Shown: positions 26,770-36,014, counted from the first letter of the stretch. The stretch: DNA of 64,000 nucleotides from JBAXPV01 sp037132075 (GCA_037132075.1 JBAXPV010000008.1:1-64000), one strand, 5' to 3'. Numbers and translations are program-made. The notes: a model not told the origin generated them from the sequence alone.

Positions 26770-27396
26770 TTATTTACTGTGGCAAGTCAGGCACAGTGCA
26801 CTTGCTGCATTGGATTTCACCAGGAGGTGTGCAATACCAGCACCATTGTGAACATCATGACAGGAAGCACATTCCATTTTTCCGCCCAAAAGCATACTGG
26901 AACCAATAGTACCTGAACCGATTCCTGAAGGTGAAGTTACCGCTTTCAAACCTGCATCAAGTGCTACCAATGCAGCATCATAAGTGAAAGAAATCGGGTG
27001 ATCATTGCTGAGATCAATGCCCACGTTAGAATAACCAACAGGTGTGCCTACTGTGGCAATAAAAGTCGTTCCACCTATGGCCACGGTGTTGTCATGGCAA
27101 CTCAGACATAATTTTGAACTGGCAGAAGGCTGACCAATGGTGCCGGCAGGTGTTCCTGCATTCAGTGTCGGGGATGAATAGACAGTATAAGTTGCCGTTG
27201 AAGTAGCATGACTCCATAATGGGGCATTGGCAACGAGAGCAGCACCGTGAGGCGTATGACAAACTTTACAGATTTCTCCGGTGGAGTTCCATGAAGCTGT
27301 AGAAAAATCATGTTTGGAACCGACGATGGTCTGTCCGGTTACAAATTGAGCAGTTAATAATATTGAAATTGCAAAAAGTAAATGTCTGATTTTCAT
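26770..27396 (-). CDS. Tetraheme cytochrome c, OmcE-like candidate, copy A
   Basis: 208 residues, first gene of the minus-strand cluster. The signal peptide (ends VTGQ) differs from copy B, while the mature part is about 92% identical (15 differences by hand alignment). Motifs: GSKHDF, CKVCHTPH, CLSCHDN, DLSNDHPISF, CASCHDVH, CLTCHSK. The strong conservation of the mature protein against a different signal peptide suggests either gene conversion or two subunits that must mix. It is followed after 78 bases by the NHL lipoprotein gene. Confidence 0.85.
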   Translation of the reverse strand: MKIRHLLFAISILLTAQFVTGQTIVGSKHDFSTASWNSTGEICKVCHTPHGAALVANAPLWSHATSTATYTVYSSPTLNAGTPAGTIGQPSASSKLCLSCHDNTVAIGGTTFIATVGTPVGYSNVGIDLSNDHPISFTYDAALVALDAGLKAVTSPSGIGSGTIGSSMLLGGKMECASCHDVHNGAGIAHLLVKSNAASALCLTCHSK

Positions 27397-27479
27397 AATT
27401 TTTGTTTGTTTGAAATTGTTGTTTTTATAGTAATTTAATTACCTAAATAATTCAAATTATTATTGTTCTTGATGCCTTC

Positions 27480-27487
27480 CAAAATTA
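27480..27487 (-). promoter_or_regulatory. Possible -7 box of the minus-strand cytochrome cluster
   Basis: TAATTTTG on the minus strand, 84 bases before the tetraheme copy A ATG, in the divergent 205-base gap to the NHL/T9SS gene. The same octamer sits 78 bases before tetraheme copy B. A -33 element is not obvious. Confidence 0.3.
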
Positions 27488-27601
27488 TAGGAAAAATATA
27501 CATAAATATCCACATGTCTCAATTTATAATAATTCCAAATAACTCATTATCACACGTATGCTGTCCAAAAAACCCTTTAAAAATTATATCCAGTTATTTT
27601 A

Positions 27602-29305
27602 ATGTATAAATTTGTAAAAAAATATCTTGTGAGAAACCTCTTACGTTCTATCCTCACCCTAACAATACTCCTGGCAGGTATTAATGGTATCCATGCCCAG
27701 GTGACAACAGGGGATTTTCAATATTCATCAAGTATAACTGGTAGTTTACAGGCGCCGGGCCGGATGGCTATTGACAACAATGACAACGTGTATGTTATTG
27801 ATACCTACACCAGCAACATTAACAAATATGACCCGGCAGCCAATTTAATTTCTACCATTACGCTAGGTTTTAAACCTGTATCGATTGCAGTTAATAGTTA
27901 TGGTGAGATATTTGCCGGCGATGCTACAAGTGGCAACATTTATAAGTTGAGTTCGAATGGGGCCAGCAGCCTGTTTTATAGCGGTAGTGCCTATCCGAAT
28001 GGCTTATCGTTCAGCCCATCAGATCAATTGTACGTTTCAGACAGCAAACTTGGAAAAATCCTGGTGATCAGCAATTCCGGGACGCTGATTCAAAGCATCG
28101 GACAAGGCACCTTGAATTTCCCAACAGGTATTTGTTATGATCGTAAAAACGACAGGATCGTCGTCGGAGAGCAAGGGGCTACAGAAAACAACCTTCAAAC
28201 CCGTGTGTATATCTATGCACTGGATGGTACCTTAATTAATGTATTGGGCTCTTACGGAAATACCGACGGTAAATTTTACCGTATTCAAGGCATCACTGTT
28301 GGCAGATGTGGAAATATCTATGTTTGTGATGCATTTTTAGGGAGGGTCAGTGTGTATAATGAAAATGGAACTTTTATCACAAAATTCGGCGAATTCGGCA
28401 GTGGCCAGGGCCAATTAAATGTGCCGCTTGACGTGGCTTTTAATTCCCAGGAGAAAGTCATACTAAGTTCAATGAATAACGGATCTCTCGAATTATTCAG
28501 TATCAGCGATTCATTACCATCAGCATCTGTTTTAAGTGGGTTACTATTCGTTTGTGAAGGAGATTCTACTGATATTACCATAAAATTCACCGGTACTTCA
28601 CCCTGGAGCTTTACCTATACACGCAACAACCAGAATCCGATTACACTAAACAACATCAGCACCAATCCTTATCATCTTAACGTTTCACAATCAGGGACAT
28701 ATAAGGTGACTGCCCTCACGGATGCCTCCACCGCAGGAAGCTGTTTCAGCGGAAGTTCCACCCTGAACCTGGTGCCAAATCCTATTCCTGATTTCAATAC
28801 TACTTCTAATAACCTGAATATCAGCTTTGTCAATGTCACCCAAAATGCAGTCTCTTATTCATGGGATTTCGGCGACAATACCACCAGCAACGCTATGAAC
28901 CCGGTTCATGATTACTTCGCCCCGGGAATTTATACCGTTAGCCTTACGGCTGAAAACCAGGGATGTACCAAAACGATCCAGAAAACCATCACGGTCGGAA
29001 ATGCCAGCAGTATTGCAAGCATTACTGCTGCTTCAGGGATGAATGTGAACATAAGCCCTAACCCTTGCGACGGCAGATTTGTACTTGAAATTAACAAATT
29101 GAAAGGACGCATGAGCTGCATTGAGATCACGAACATGAATGGACAACTGATCTACAATAAAGTTTTTAGCCAGTCTGGTTCACCAGCTACAGCTACAGAA
29201 TATACCACCACAATTGACCTTGGTGATTTTTCAAACGGAGTTTATGTAGTTAAGGTCATTACAAGCGATTGTACGACAAGCTCAAAGCTCATCTTAAACA
29301 AATAA
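27602..29305 (+). CDS. T9SS-exported NHL/PKD protein
   Basis: 567 residues. After a signal peptide (LTILLAGINGIHA), NHL-type blades run from about 40 to 300 (APGRMAIDNNDNVYVID, YRIQGITVGRCGNIYVCD). An Ig-like/PKD region follows, including VSYSWDFGDNTTSNAMNPVHDY (about 415-440). A type A T9SS sorting domain (ISPNPCDGRF to SKLILNK) ends the protein, so the propeller should be displayed at the surface. It is transcribed divergently from the conduit cluster and 43 bases ahead of the 20-heme adhesin-cytochrome, its likely operon partner. Confidence 0.88.
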   Translation: MYKFVKKYLVRNLLRSILTLTILLAGINGIHAQVTTGDFQYSSSITGSLQAPGRMAIDNNDNVYVIDTYTSNINKYDPAANLISTITLGFKPVSIAVNSYGEIFAGDATSGNIYKLSSNGASSLFYSGSAYPNGLSFSPSDQLYVSDSKLGKILVISNSGTLIQSIGQGTLNFPTGICYDRKNDRIVVGEQGATENNLQTRVYIYALDGTLINVLGSYGNTDGKFYRIQGITVGRCGNIYVCDAFLGRVSVYNENGTFITKFGEFGSGQGQLNVPLDVAFNSQEKVILSSMNNGSLELFSISDSLPSASVLSGLLFVCEGDSTDITIKFTGTSPWSFTYTRNNQNPITLNNISTNPYHLNVSQSGTYKVTALTDASTAGSCFSGSSTLNLVPNPIPDFNTTSNNLNISFVNVTQNAVSYSWDFGDNTTSNAMNPVHDYFAPGIYTVSLTAENQGCTKTIQKTITVGNASSIASITAASGMNVNISPNPCDGRFVLEINKLKGRMSCIEITNMNGQLIYNKVFSQSGSPATATEYTTTIDLGDFSNGVYVVKVITSDCTTSSKLILNK

Positions 29306-29348
29306 TTTTTTACCTGCTGCGATAATCTCCAGTTCTATACAAACAAGA

Positions 29349-32300
29349 ATGGATAAGATAAAGACACTCCCCTCAAAAAATATTCTCAGCTTTAGCGGCA
29401 TCTTCCTACTGTCGGTCTTCCTGATGTCAACTATTTTTCAAACCAGGTCTGTCGCCCAAACGGCAACGGCAACATGGGCTCTTACAGCTAATGCCAGCGT
29501 GGTCGTGAATGGCAACATTACAGCTACATCGCACCTGTTTGGAGCAGGTCTTACCGTCGGGGGAACGCCTTATAATGCTACAAATGGGGCTACTGCAACC
29601 CAGTTTAACGGAACTGTTTGTACTCCAAACCCAACTGACTATTATGAGTTTTCTATCACCCCGGGCTGTGGAAATGATCTTAATATTACTACCATCACTT
29701 TTGATCATCGGACCAGTTCCCCAACAAATTGTTTACAGCTAAAATATGCTGTGAATGGGGGTGCCGAGACTCAAATCGGGTCAAATATTTCAGTGGCTTC
29801 CTCTACACCAACAGCCTTTACAACTGGAGCCATCAGTATTGTTATTCCTGCTACACAAACTGTTGTTTTTAGATTATATGGTGCTTCTGGAAGTACCAGC
29901 AAATCTATTTCGACAAGAAATTTTATCGTTACAGGGACACTCATAACCTCCCCTACGCCAACGCCTTCCGTAAGCCTCAGCGCCAATCCATCCGGACCTA
30001 TTTGCCCGGGTACAGCCGTAACATTTACCGCAAGCCCGACAAACGGGGGCACAACACCAATTTATCAGTGGGTTCTTAATGGCGCAAACGTTGGAACCAA
30101 TAATCCAATTTACACCAATGCAGCCATAAGCCCTGGTGATGTGGTTAGCTGCAGTTTGACCAGTAATTTGCCTTGCGCAATACCGGCAACAGTCTCTTCT
30201 ACTCCCTTCACACCAAGCTTTTTGCCATCAGTTATTGCAACACCGGGTTCCATCAGCGGGACAACACCCATTTCAGGTTATACCCCAGGCATCACCTATA
30301 GCATCGCCGCCGTCCAGGACGCCACAACCTACATCTGGAATCTACCCATTGGCTGGACTATCACCGCCGGTGCAGGAACAACAGCAATTACCGTGACAAC
30401 GGGTGGCGTAGGCCAGGATGGAAACATCAGCGTCATGGCTTCAAACGGATGCGTGAACAGTGCAGCTTCTGTTTTTGCCGTTACGATAATCCCTCCACAT
30501 AACGATTGCAGTCAGTGCCATATTACCCATACCTCTCCCGCCGGTAACCTTACTGCTGTGGCCGGAAACGCAAACTTATGTATGAGTTGCCATAACACCA
30601 ATGGTGCCGCAAGTTTGCATCCCTTCTCGAATGCGATGAAAGCAGTACCAGGCGTGAGCGGCACTTCACATGCCTGGGATCAGCCTGCTGTCAACACAAC
30701 TTATGATGCCAACACCCCTGTAAACGCAGACATGGCATTAAGACTCCCCGGCGGAAATATCATTTGTTCCACTTGTCATAATCAGCACAATCCTTTTGTA
30801 AACCCCAGCTATTTAAGAGCCTCCAACACCAGTGATGCCATCTGTAAAGATTGTCATGCTGCCCGAAATGTCGGAACCTATGGCATGGCCTCTGCCAATA
30901 AAGGAAGCCACCCTGTCGGAGTGGATTACAACCCCTCAGACGCTCGCTTCCTGGCTTCGCCAGCTTCACCACTTACTTTAGTCAACAACAAAGTTGAGTG
31001 CAGTAGTTGCCATCAGCCACACAATGCCACTTCAACAGATGGAAATTTGCTGAGAGCCACCAATGGCAACAGCGTATGCACCAGTTGCCATATTGAGAAA
31101 AGTCCCACCATCAATATGGATCACAAGAATATGGGTTGCAAAACTTGTCATTATACCCACAATCCTGACAAATCAAATATCTTAATGATCCGAAATACCG
31201 TTGCAACTCCTTTCAGTGGAAATAAAACCGTTGTTTTTCCGGACAATTCCACTCCAATCAACTATGCTGCGGCTTCCGGTACTTATGATAAAATCTGTGA
31301 AGTTTGTCATACCAACACTGACCATTATACGAACACCTCCGGTGGCACTTCTGACGCACGACATGTACCTGCTACTCAAAAATGCGTGAACTGCCATCCG
31401 CATAACAATGGCTTCGCTCCTAAAACAGATTGTTTTTCATGTCATAACGCCCTCACTGACAAGCCTGGTGTTGGCCCGGCGGGAGGCAGACGTCAAATCG
31501 TTGACAACTCCGGGAATGGCCTGGGTGATGGCGGTGACTTTAAAAGGACTTCACATCATGTCCTCAGCGCGATTCCTAATGTCGCAGACTGCATGAAATG
31601 CCATTATATGGGAGATCATATGAGAGGCATTGTTAAATTATTGGATCCTGACCTTGGGTTCCTCAATGTAATCACTTATGACCCGACCAACAAATCCAGT
31701 GTCGAGAGTTTCTGTGTGAAGTGCCATGACGCCAATGGGGCCAATGGTTCTATGACACCATTCAGTGATAATGTTACGGTTCCACAAATTGATGCTGCAA
31801 TGTGGAATGCGTCTTCACATAAATCCTCTTTAAGCTGTCTCGATTGCCATGATAACGGCCATGGCTCAAACAAAAGGGTGATGTTGGGACCTTATGGTTA
31901 TTCTGGCCCCGGAACAGGAACCGACCTTACCAATGAAGAAGAAGGCTTCTGCCTGAATTGTCATGGGGCCTCTGGTTCTGCCACTGTTAAAGTACATTTG
32001 GCTTTTAGCAGTACCACCAACACTACCACCGATTTTTACAAACACAATCCTGCTTCCAGCTATCGTGTTCATGATGTTCACGAAAGCGCCGGAACTGCTT
32101 TCGGAGGTGCAAATCGCCATGTTGAATGTGTAGATTGTCATAATCCTCATGGGGTACAGGCCGGCACTGCTACTGCTCCTGCTTTATTACCTACTTTGAT
32201 CGGGGTAAAAGGTGTTGAACCAAGCTATGCAGGCCCCGGTGCTCCAACTGGATTTACATGGCTTCCCAACGTTACTCAGGAATACCAGGTATGTTATAAA

Positions 32301-33014
32301 TGCCATTCCAGTTACACCACACTCCCAACCTACTTACCCAGCGGGTGGAATGGAACTGCCCTCGTAGCTGATGGTCTGAAAAAGCTGACAACAGGAGGGA
32401 CAAATGGGCAAATTGCTGACAACAGAGATATGGCACAGGAATACAACCCCAATAACAATTCTTTTCATCCCGTAATGGCCGTTGGAAAGAACCAGGGAAT
32501 CAATCCAGCTTCTTTCCAGACAGGATGGAATTCTACATCCCGTATGTATTGTTCCAGTTGCCACAACAACCCTGAATCAGCCACAAATGGCCAGGGACGC
32601 GGACCCCATGGATCACATAACCTGCACATTTTAGATCAGCTAACCCAAGGAACAACGGTGACGAATTATAAGACCGACCATGGCAGTACACTCGCAAATT
32701 CAGCGGATGTCTGTGGCAAATGCCACCAGGATGTCTCTTATTGGTCCAATCACAACAATTCAAGATATACTTACCATGATACCCACATGAACGCCCAAGC
32801 CACTGAATGTTATTTATGTCATGATTCCCATGGGAGTGAACAGTTCCATAACATTAACTTTGACGTTAACTTGCCGAATTGTATAAATACTGTAACGACG
32901 ACGTCACAGAATGCGTTCGCTCATGCCAATGGAACAGCCATAAATTCTTGTACCATCACTTGCCATAGCACAGGACATAGCCCCACAAGCAGAAATTACA
33001 GTCCTGCTTATTAA
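29349..33014 (+). CDS. 20-heme cytochrome c with adhesin-like N-terminus
   Basis: 1221 residues. A long signal sequence ends near SVAQ. Residues 37-380 are beta-rich Ig/adhesin-like domains without heme motifs (SLSANPSGPICPG, TYIWNLPIGWTI and similar Bacteroidota Ig-like repeats). From residue 386 on there are 19 CXXCH motifs (first CSQCH, last CYLCH) and a terminal CX3CH (CTITCH). No T9SS domain or lipobox is present. Such a large protein beside a surface NHL/PKD partner suggests an outer-surface terminal cytochrome, but secretion across the outer membrane is not shown by the sequence. Confidence 0.88.
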   Translation: MDKIKTLPSKNILSFSGIFLLSVFLMSTIFQTRSVAQTATATWALTANASVVVNGNITATSHLFGAGLTVGGTPYNATNGATATQFNGTVCTPNPTDYYEFSITPGCGNDLNITTITFDHRTSSPTNCLQLKYAVNGGAETQIGSNISVASSTPTAFTTGAISIVIPATQTVVFRLYGASGSTSKSISTRNFIVTGTLITSPTPTPSVSLSANPSGPICPGTAVTFTASPTNGGTTPIYQWVLNGANVGTNNPIYTNAAISPGDVVSCSLTSNLPCAIPATVSSTPFTPSFLPSVIATPGSISGTTPISGYTPGITYSIAAVQDATTYIWNLPIGWTITAGAGTTAITVTTGGVGQDGNISVMASNGCVNSAASVFAVTIIPPHNDCSQCHITHTSPAGNLTAVAGNANLCMSCHNTNGAASLHPFSNAMKAVPGVSGTSHAWDQPAVNTTYDANTPVNADMALRLPGGNIICSTCHNQHNPFVNPSYLRASNTSDAICKDCHAARNVGTYGMASANKGSHPVGVDYNPSDARFLASPASPLTLVNNKVECSSCHQPHNATSTDGNLLRATNGNSVCTSCHIEKSPTINMDHKNMGCKTCHYTHNPDKSNILMIRNTVATPFSGNKTVVFPDNSTPINYAAASGTYDKICEVCHTNTDHYTNTSGGTSDARHVPATQKCVNCHPHNNGFAPKTDCFSCHNALTDKPGVGPAGGRRQIVDNSGNGLGDGGDFKRTSHHVLSAIPNVADCMKCHYMGDHMRGIVKLLDPDLGFLNVITYDPTNKSSVESFCVKCHDANGANGSMTPFSDNVTVPQIDAAMWNASSHKSSLSCLDCHDNGHGSNKRVMLGPYGYSGPGTGTDLTNEEEGFCLNCHGASGSATVKVHLAFSSTTNTTTDFYKHNPASSYRVHDVHESAGTAFGGANRHVECVDCHNPHGVQAGTATAPALLPTLIGVKGVEPSYAGPGAPTGFTWLPNVTQEYQVCYKCHSSYTTLPTYLPSGWNGTALVADGLKKLTTGGTNGQIADNRDMAQEYNPNNNSFHPVMAVGKNQGINPASFQTGWNSTSRMYCSSCHNNPESATNGQGRGPHGSHNLHILDQLTQGTTVTNYKTDHGSTLANSADVCGKCHQDVSYWSNHNNSRYTYHDTHMNAQATECYLCHDSHGSEQFHNINFDVNLPNCINTVTTTSQNAFAHANGTAINSCTITCHSTGHSPTSRNYSPAY

Positions 33015-33025
33015 TACATTTAGGA

Positions 33026-33718
33026 TTATTTTACAATCACAGCTTCTTCCATGATGATTTTGAAGAAGTAGCCTGAACCGAAGTCTTTGTTTAAAGTTAT
33101 TTTCCCTTCAAGTGTCACAATGTCTCCAACCTTGAGTTGTTCTTTCGTGGTTACAGTCAGGTCAAAATCATCACCAAAAGAAGACCCATCCTGAAGATGA
33201 GCCCAGTTCTTGCCCATGATCTGCTCGTTGTATTTTACGACACCTCCTTTGATTTTTATTGTCTTTCCCGAAATGCTTTCCCTGTTATTGAACACTTCGG
33301 CCAGGCTTAAGGTGCCGACACCAGGCTCAATGAAAATTTTAGCCTTCTCCGACTTCGGTTTTGCTACCTGAGGATGCGCTTTCTTTTCCTTTTTTAAAGC
33401 GCCTTCAGGGGTTTTGCCCACAAAATCCAGAAAATATACTCTTGGGAATACCCTGTTGAGTTCCCTGCTCTTGAAATCAATCATCTCAATACCAGAGATG
33501 TGATAACAGGTGTCTCCGACTTTTGCATCCATTAATGGAACTGCAAGCCATGTCACGCTGGTATCTTCTTTCACATTGAGATACGTATATTCACTGGTTT
33601 GAAGGACTTCTTTCACGACTCCTTTATGAATATCCCCGCTAATTGTTGTAACAGGGTTTTGGGCATTAAGACTAATTGAGAATAAGAAGAAAAGGATTAG
33701 GCTACTGTAGATTTTCAT
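33026..33718 (-). CDS. Exported NrfJ-like tandem OB-domain protein
   Basis: 230 residues with a signal peptide (ends LNAQ). The first domain (about 25-100) carries KGVVKEVLQTSEYTYLNVKE and WLAVP, the pattern of small NrfJ-like OB-fold proteins found with periplasmic cytochromes. A charged linker (PKSEKAK) leads to a second OB-like domain (about 125-230; GKTIKIKGGVVKYN, HLQDGSSFGDDFDLTV, VGDIVTLEGKI). It is probably a periplasmic accessory protein. It ends 11 bases from the end of the convergent 20-heme cytochrome gene. Confidence 0.7.
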   Translation of the reverse strand: MKIYSSLILFFLFSISLNAQNPVTTISGDIHKGVVKEVLQTSEYTYLNVKEDTSVTWLAVPLMDAKVGDTCYHISGIEMIDFKSRELNRVFPRVYFLDFVGKTPEGALKKEKKAHPQVAKPKSEKAKIFIEPGVGTLSLAEVFNNRESISGKTIKIKGGVVKYNEQIMGKNWAHLQDGSSFGDDFDLTVTTKEQLKVGDIVTLEGKITLNKDFGSGYFFKIIMEEAVIVK

Positions 33719-33742
33719 GATTTTGTATTTTTTTTAGGGCTG

Positions 33743-33775
33743 CGAAGATAAATATTTCAATTCTATTTCAGCAAA
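33743..33775 (-). promoter_or_regulatory. Promoter of NrfJ-like gene
   Basis: On the minus strand: TTTG (33775-33772), a 21-base spacer, then TATCTTCG (33750-33743), one mismatch from TAnnTTTG. The expected leader is short (about 20 bases). Confidence 0.5.
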
Positions 33776-33812
33776 ATAGAGTGGCCCTGAATTTTTTTCT
33801 GTCATGCTTTTC

Positions 33813-33843
33813 TTGACAACCCATGCTTTCCTTTGTATATTCG
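33813..33843 (+). promoter_or_regulatory. Promoter of 709-aa T9SS protein gene
   Basis: TTG (33813-33815), a 20-base spacer, then TATATTCG (33836-33843), one mismatch from TAnnTTTG, 18 bases before the ATG. Confidence 0.5.
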
Positions 33844-33860
33844 TCGCATAATTTTTAACC

Positions 33861-35990
33861 ATGAAGAAAATAACCTTGACAATTTTAAGTGTTTTTGTCT
33901 GCTATTTCGTGATGGCCGGACAAGGAGGACCTGATAAATACGGCTATACCTGGAAAGACAACCTGGAACCAGGGGGACCTACCTTTCACTGGGTCGATAT
34001 TGTTAATTCGGAATACCGCGTTTTTGGTCTTGCTGATGACAACTTTAAAGGACCTTATACCATTACTACTTCACCCGGACCAGTTTTTGATTATTACTGG
34101 TATCCAGTGGATCAATTGTGGATTGGATCGAATGGCTATGTCTCTTTCAGCCCAATCAACCTTGCTTCTGTTTTTCCGTCTATTCCAGATTCTATCGACA
34201 ATAAACATAACTATATCAGTGCCTTACTTACTGACCTGACTTTTACCGGAGCCGGGAATCCCGGGAAATGCTACCTGAAAGTCACCGCTGACTCTGTGAT
34301 CATTTCTTTTATCACGGTCCCGTTTTATGCACAAGTCTCACCTTACTGGACTGGAAGTAACACCTTTCAGATCATCCTGGATAAAACGGATAAGTCAATC
34401 ACAGTGAATTACCTCGCACAAAACGGCACCGCCATGACCTCTACAGATGTAAAGGGCGGTATTGAAAATGTAACAGGAACAATTGGTCTCATGCCTTTTA
34501 TTGCAACGTATCCCTCTGCCTCCTATACCATCAAATATTACTATCCGGTAAATTCGACATATTTCGTTACTGACGGAGCTGTGCGCTATAATTCTATCCC
34601 ATTTAACCGGGGAATCTTTGTGCCTAAAAACGCGAACTTTTCCTTGATCTCACAAATTTCAAATATGGGGAATCTCCCGATACCCCCTGTTTTTACTGCC
34701 GCTGCAAAGGTTAAAACTTCTTCAAATACAGTTCTTTTAAACTCAAGCGTTCCTTTTAACAATACCCTTGCGGTGCAGGATGACAGCCTCATCACCTTCC
34801 CCACTATTTTTAACCCGACAACAATTGGTACTTATTCTTATATCACGCGCTTATCAGGGGTCGTAGGTGATGCAGTAGTGAACAATGATTCGGCCATACA
34901 GGAAATTGTAGTAGTGGATACTACACAGGTTTCCTACGACCTTGGTTATTGTTACGACGTTCCGGATGTAACCGGCATATCCTGGGTCGATGGTCATGGT
35001 GGCGTTGGCGTTTATTTTAAACCCCTAAACTATCCGGTAAAAATCAACAATGTTCAATTCTATATCTTATCAAACTTAAGCGGAGTTGGTTGTAGCATAA
35101 AACTCTATGATGACAACGGTCCCAATGGTGGCCCGGGAACCTTACTTGACTCAACAGCGGTAGTCGCTCCAACGTCAGGATGGATCACCTTAAGCTATAA
35201 CTTCCCTGTGGTGATCTACAGTGGGGGCTTTTATGTAGGGTGGGAAATGGGCGGAACTAATATTACCATGGCGGTTGATAAAGTCTTGCCAATTTCACAC
35301 CGTACTTTCGAAATCATCGGAAATTCATGGTCTGAATACAGGGATGGACTCACCCAGGACTTCATGATCCGTTGTAATGTAGAGAAAACTTTACCTCAGG
35401 ATTTGGGATCTGTCAGCATCACACATCCGCTCAATAATGCCGTTATCACAAGTCCTACCCAGGTATCTTTCTGGATCAAAAATTATGGCTCATCCCCTAT
35501 GTTGACATTCCCGGTTTATTACAAATTTGCAAACCAGCCTACTGTCACTCAGAATTATGTATCACCTTTTTTAATGCCCGGCGATTCTATCCTATTCACA
35601 TTCAATACTTTATTATCCAATTTACCCAATACGAGCGGGAAGCTATGCGCATGGACAGGACTTACCTATGATGCAAACCATGGCAACGACACTACTTGTA
35701 TTTTTGTCACCACGCAAACACAATCAGGTTTGGATCCCCTAAACCCGGAATCTTCTCTTACGATCTATCCCAACCCATTTTCAACGTATTGCACCTTAGA
35801 CTTTGGCAGCCTGAAAAATGAGGATATTGAATTACAGATCAATGACTTAACAGGACGAATGATGAGAAGTCAAACAATAAAGTCTTCCACTAATTTCCGT
35901 TTAGAAAGGGGAAATCTAAAACCTGGCATTTATATGCTCCGGATAAAAACAAAGAAACAAGAAGTTGTCAAGCGGCTAGTAATTGACTAA
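33861..35990 (+). CDS. T9SS-exported surface protein
   Basis: 709 residues. A signal peptide (ends VMAG) is followed by a region with YYWYPVDQLWIGSNGYVSF (about 75-95), a beta-sandwich pattern seen in many Bacteroidota secreted proteins. Repeated beta domains continue to about residue 620. A type A sorting domain (IYPNPFSTYCTLDF to VVKRLVID) ends the protein. No catalytic motif was recognised. It is a monocistronic gene on the far side of the cytochrome locus, so a link to electron transfer is not evident. Confidence 0.8.
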   Translation: MKKITLTILSVFVCYFVMAGQGGPDKYGYTWKDNLEPGGPTFHWVDIVNSEYRVFGLADDNFKGPYTITTSPGPVFDYYWYPVDQLWIGSNGYVSFSPINLASVFPSIPDSIDNKHNYISALLTDLTFTGAGNPGKCYLKVTADSVIISFITVPFYAQVSPYWTGSNTFQIILDKTDKSITVNYLAQNGTAMTSTDVKGGIENVTGTIGLMPFIATYPSASYTIKYYYPVNSTYFVTDGAVRYNSIPFNRGIFVPKNANFSLISQISNMGNLPIPPVFTAAAKVKTSSNTVLLNSSVPFNNTLAVQDDSLITFPTIFNPTTIGTYSYITRLSGVVGDAVVNNDSAIQEIVVVDTTQVSYDLGYCYDVPDVTGISWVDGHGGVGVYFKPLNYPVKINNVQFYILSNLSGVGCSIKLYDDNGPNGGPGTLLDSTAVVAPTSGWITLSYNFPVVIYSGGFYVGWEMGGTNITMAVDKVLPISHRTFEIIGNSWSEYRDGLTQDFMIRCNVEKTLPQDLGSVSITHPLNNAVITSPTQVSFWIKNYGSSPMLTFPVYYKFANQPTVTQNYVSPFLMPGDSILFTFNTLLSNLPNTSGKLCAWTGLTYDANHGNDTTCIFVTTQTQSGLDPLNPESSLTIYPNPFSTYCTLDFGSLKNEDIELQINDLTGRMMRSQTIKSSTNFRLERGNLKPGIYMLRIKTKKQEVVKRLVID

Positions 35991-36000
35991 TTTGAAAGAT

Positions 36001-36014
36001 GCACCTCATCCCCC
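36001..36014 (-). repeat. Dispersed short element GCACCTCATCCCCC
   Basis: 14 bases identical to 47606-47619, and 12 of them shared with 7315-7326. It lies 10 bases after the stop of the 709-aa protein gene, in the gap between convergent genes. Confidence 0.4.

Noticed and set aside
18056..33014. NrfA-type nitrite reductase or hydroxylamine oxidoreductase among the cytochromes
   Set aside because: No CXXCK motif and no catalytic arrangement of those enzymes is visible; the proteins look like electron carriers.
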